A stretch of DNA of 64,000 bases, taken from contig NZ_OEQK01000003.1 in NCBI RefSeq assembly GCF_900240405.1, positions 124,001 through 188,000 of the forward strand, given 5' to 3'. This DNA is from Salirhabdus sp. Marseille-P4669. Lineage in GTDB: Bacteria; Bacillota; Bacilli; Bacillales; Alkalibacillaceae. This document shows, one piece after another, positions 61,903-64,000 of the stretch. The stretch's first letter is position 1. The number at the start of each line of letters is the position of its first letter. The translations under genes were made by a program, and so were the position numbers. Under the pieces are notes generated by a model. That model worked only from the letters and a program-made list of their open reading frames with translations. It was not told the origin of the DNA and did no database searches.

Positions 61903-63204
61903 TTATAAAACCGTTTGCTTTGTTGCAACAGTGATTGCTTCATCTAAAGCTTCAATTAAATCTTTTGTGGATTCTAATCCAACAGATAAACGAATTAATT
62001 CTTCTGTTACACCAGTTTGCTTCAGTTCTTCCGCACTTAATTGCTGATGAGTTGTGGAGGCTGGATGGATAATTAGCGATTTCGCATCCCCGACATTTGC
62101 TACGTGGGACCAAAGTTTTATGTTATCTACCACTTTTCTTCCATCTTCACGGTCTCCTTTAATTCCAAACACGACGATCGATCCAGCCCCCTTATCAAAA
62201 TACTTCTTCGCCAAATCATAGGATGGATGACTTTGTAATCCAGGATAAGATACCCAGTCCACTGCATTATGGTTTTCTAAGTAATTTGCAATTTCTACTG
62301 CATTTTCATTATGCTTTTTAACTCTTAGGTGTAATGTTTCTAAGCCTTGTAATAAATGAAATGCACTTTCTGGGCTTAAGCATGGACCGAAATCTCGAAG
62401 CAACTGTACTCTAAGCTTCGTTCCAAAAGCAGCATTAGGGACATCAATGCCAAAACGAATACCATGGTAACTATCGTCGGGCTCTACAAAGCCTTTAAAC
62501 TTTTCGTTATTCCAATCAAAGGAGCCACTATCGACAACAATTCCCCCAATCGTTGTACCATGTCCTCCTATCCATTTCGTAGCTGAATGTACAACGATAT
62601 CCGCTCCCCATTCGATTGGACGACAATTATAAGGTGTTGCAAACGTATTATCAACAATTAATGGGATATGATATTCATGAGCAATTGTTGCAACCGACTC
62701 AATATCTAAAACATGTAGGCTAGGATTACCAATAGTCTCAGCAAATATTGCTTTTGTTTTATCCGTAATGGCATTTCTAAAGTTTTCTGGATTTTTCGGA
62801 TCAACGAAATTTACTTTGATTCCATATTTAGGTAATGTATTTGCAAATAAGTTATATGTTCCACCATAAAGGTCTGTAGCTGCTAATATTTCATCACCTG
62901 CTTCAGCCAGGTTTAAGATGGAAAAGGAAATGGCAGCCATTCCAGATGATAAACCAACAGCATTCGTTCCACCTTCAAGCGCTGCTACTCTCTTTTCAAA
63001 TACATCAACTGTCGGATTCATAATTCGTGAATAAATATTACCTGGCTCTTGTAATGCAAATAAATTTTTAGCATGCTCGGTATCACGAAAAACATAGGAT
63101 GTTGTTTGATAAATTGGCACCGCTCTTGCACCTGTTGTTGGATCAGGTTCTTGACCTCCATGTAATAATAATGTTTCCCTTTCAAATTTAGCTTGATTAC
63201 TCAT
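61903..63204 (-). CDS. metY: O-acetylhomoserine (O-acetylserine) sulfhydrylase
   Basis: 433 residues, Cys/Met metabolism PLP enzyme. The PLP lysine lies in VVHSATKWIGGHGTTIGGI; VDNTFATPYNCRPIEWGADI, and SLGGVESL-like SVGLESTKDLIEALDEA close the family pattern. Length above 420 residues with the FDWNNEKFKGFVEPDDSYHG insertion is typical of O-acetylhomoserine sulfhydrylase, which makes homocysteine from sulfide. An S-box riboswitch upstream means it is shut off by SAM, supporting a methionine role. Confidence 0.9.
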   Translation of the reverse strand: MSNQAKFERETLLLHGGQEPDPTTGARAVPIYQTTSYVFRDTEHAKNLFALQEPGNIYSRIMNPTVDVFEKRVAALEGGTNAVGLSSGMAAISFSILNLAEAGDEILAATDLYGGTYNLFANTLPKYGIKVNFVDPKNPENFRNAITDKTKAIFAETIGNPSLHVLDIESVATIAHEYHIPLIVDNTFATPYNCRPIEWGADIVVHSATKWIGGHGTTIGGIVVDSGSFDWNNEKFKGFVEPDDSYHGIRFGIDVPNAAFGTKLRVQLLRDFGPCLSPESAFHLLQGLETLHLRVKKHNENAVEIANYLENHNAVDWVSYPGLQSHPSYDLAKKYFDKGAGSIVVFGIKGDREDGRKVVDNIKLWSHVANVGDAKSLIIHPASTTHQQLSAEELKQTGVTEELIRLSVGLESTKDLIEALDEAITVATKQTVL

Positions 63205-63279
63205 TTCTCCACACTCCTCATTAATTTTATTGGTTTTCCTACCACAAATTACTAAAAGTGTAAGAGGAGTTTTTCGAAT

Positions 63280-63433
63280 AAAAAACCCACTTCATAAGAA
63301 GAGGGCTTTGTCTATATCGATTCCTCCCCTTATCTTTCAGACTAATGTCTGCAGGACTTGGCACCTTTTCAAGAAGATTCTTGAAGGTTGCCGGGCTTCA
63401 TAGGGCCTTTCCCTCCGCCGCTCTGGATAAGAG
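63280..63433 (-). ncRNA. SAM-I (S-box) riboswitch with terminator
   Basis: The minus-strand leader starts CTCTTATCCAGAGCGGCGGA and contains the conserved GGAGGGA, GGCCCTATGAAGCCCGGCAACC, a P3 hairpin AAGAATCTTCTT, AGGTGCCAAGTCC and the closing GATAAG (aptamer 63324-63433). A terminator CCCTCTTC...GAAGTGGG plus T run follows at 63280-63310. It turns off the sulfhydrylase gene when SAM is bound. Confidence 0.95.
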
Positions 63434-63631
63434 TTCAACCTATTCAATTATTTTGCACATAACATAATGTATTCAAATTATAAACGAAACCTATATTTTC
63501 TGTCAATTCATTTTTTTGCAAATTTTTAGTCAAACCCAACTACTTCCATACCTGTTTTCTTTTCTCACAAATGAAATGATGTCGATTATCAAACAATACA
63601 CATATAGGATGTTAAGGAAGGAGACAAGATT

Positions 63632-64000
63632 ATGCTCACAGAACAACAACTTAACACCTTCCGTTATCGGCTTGAGAAGGCGAAAAGTGATATCGAAAGA
63701 AGATTGAAGAACAATGATCATTTCAATTTAGACAGAGGGCATTATCACGAAGCATCTGGAGAATTATCCAGTTATGATAATCATCCTGGTGATGAAGCAA
63801 CAGAGTTATATGAACGGGAAAAGGATATTGCATTACATGAACATGTAGAAAAGGAATTAGAAGATATAGAACAAGCATTAAAAGCAATTGAAAATGGCAC
63901 ATACGGGAAATGCGAAACGTGTGGAAAAGAAATTTCGTTTGAGCGTCTCGAAGCTATTCCTACTACAACGCACTGTATGGAACACAGTCCTGACCAAGTC
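63632..64000 (+). CDS. DksA/TraR-like zinc-finger protein, YteA type (partial)
   Basis: The frame is open to the right edge: 123 residues visible. MLTEQQLNTFRYRLEKAKSD is a coiled coil with the acidic tip YDNHPGDEATELYEREKD, then the zinc finger CETCG...TTHCMEH. This is the YteA family of sporulation-linked DksA-like proteins in Bacilli. AAGGAGG ribosome site. Function not known; forespore or coat association is reported for relatives only by context. Confidence 0.82.
   Translation, partial: MLTEQQLNTFRYRLEKAKSDIERRLKNNDHFNLDRGHYHEASGELSSYDNHPGDEATELYEREKDIALHEHVEKELEDIEQALKAIENGTYGKCETCGKEISFERLEAIPTTTHCMEHSPDQV

Overview
This window looks like the chromosome of an endospore-forming member of the Bacillaceae. 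It is AT-rich with short intergenic gaps, strong GGAGG-type ribosome binding sites and frequent TTG/GTG starts. It carries many sporulation genes: CotF-like, CotY/CotZ, YjcZ, Spo0E-like, a KinB-like kinase and a YteA-like protein. The first 16 kb follows the Bacillus subtilis patA-ykyB-ykuE-ykuF-darB-dapH-dapL-ykuS-ykuT-ykuU-ykuV neighbourhood, with insertions (map, a Sco protein, an ECF sigma/anti-sigma pair, a ZIP transporter). The genus cannot be fixed from the window; a marine or soil relative such as Oceanobacillus or Virgibacillus would fit. No rRNA, tRNA, CRISPR array, insertion sequence or prophage was seen.

Layout. 1-0.7 kb: end of an ABC exporter. 0.9-16.1 kb: the yku-like block, with thiol and peroxide defence, an MscS channel, methionine aminopeptidase, all three enzymes specific to the N-acetyl-diaminopimelate lysine route (dapH, dapL, patA), the c-di-AMP sensor DarB, 2,4-dienoyl-CoA reductase, a Tat-exported phosphoesterase, Sco, YkyB, the sigma/anti-sigma pair, a ZIP transporter and two tandem Spo0E-like phosphatases. 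16.5-22.2 kb: signal peptidase I, the DUF1659/DUF2922/YvrJ small-protein trio with a nearby 26-residue membrane peptide, a zinc-ribbon/HtrA-like pair and YjcZ. 22.3-31.3 kb: a GGDEF-EAL protein, a KtrB-type potassium transporter, YwpF, a half-size flavoprotein, CapA and an AI-2E family transporter. 31.5-34 kb: an ion-driven motor pair resembling ZorA-ZorB without Zorya effector genes. 34-46.9 kb: SpoIID/LytB, PlsY, an efflux pump with a possible attenuator, a KinB-like kinase, GNAT, an RsgA homologue, the divergent LigD/Ku end-joining pair and small envelope proteins.

47-58.3 kb is the most distinctive region and looks like a spore-surface metal-oxidation island. It holds a second Sco protein, a CotY/CotZ coat protein, two small Cys/His-rich proteins behind near-identical sigma-K-like promoters, and a His-rich/acidic coiled-coil protein. 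An operon encoding the manganese oxidase complex MnxE-MnxF-MnxG follows (MnxG is a 1225-residue multicopper oxidase), flanked by two proteins that look like paralogues of each other. A divergent three-gene operon encodes a Ser/Asp-rich protein and two small membrane proteins. The likely logic is late mother-cell expression, coat assembly, copper delivery, and Mn(II) oxidation on the spore surface.

58.4-64 kb holds a GntP-like permease, an M23/LysM/G5 peptidase, a SAM-riboswitch-controlled O-acetylhomoserine sulfhydrylase and the start of a DksA/YteA-like gene.
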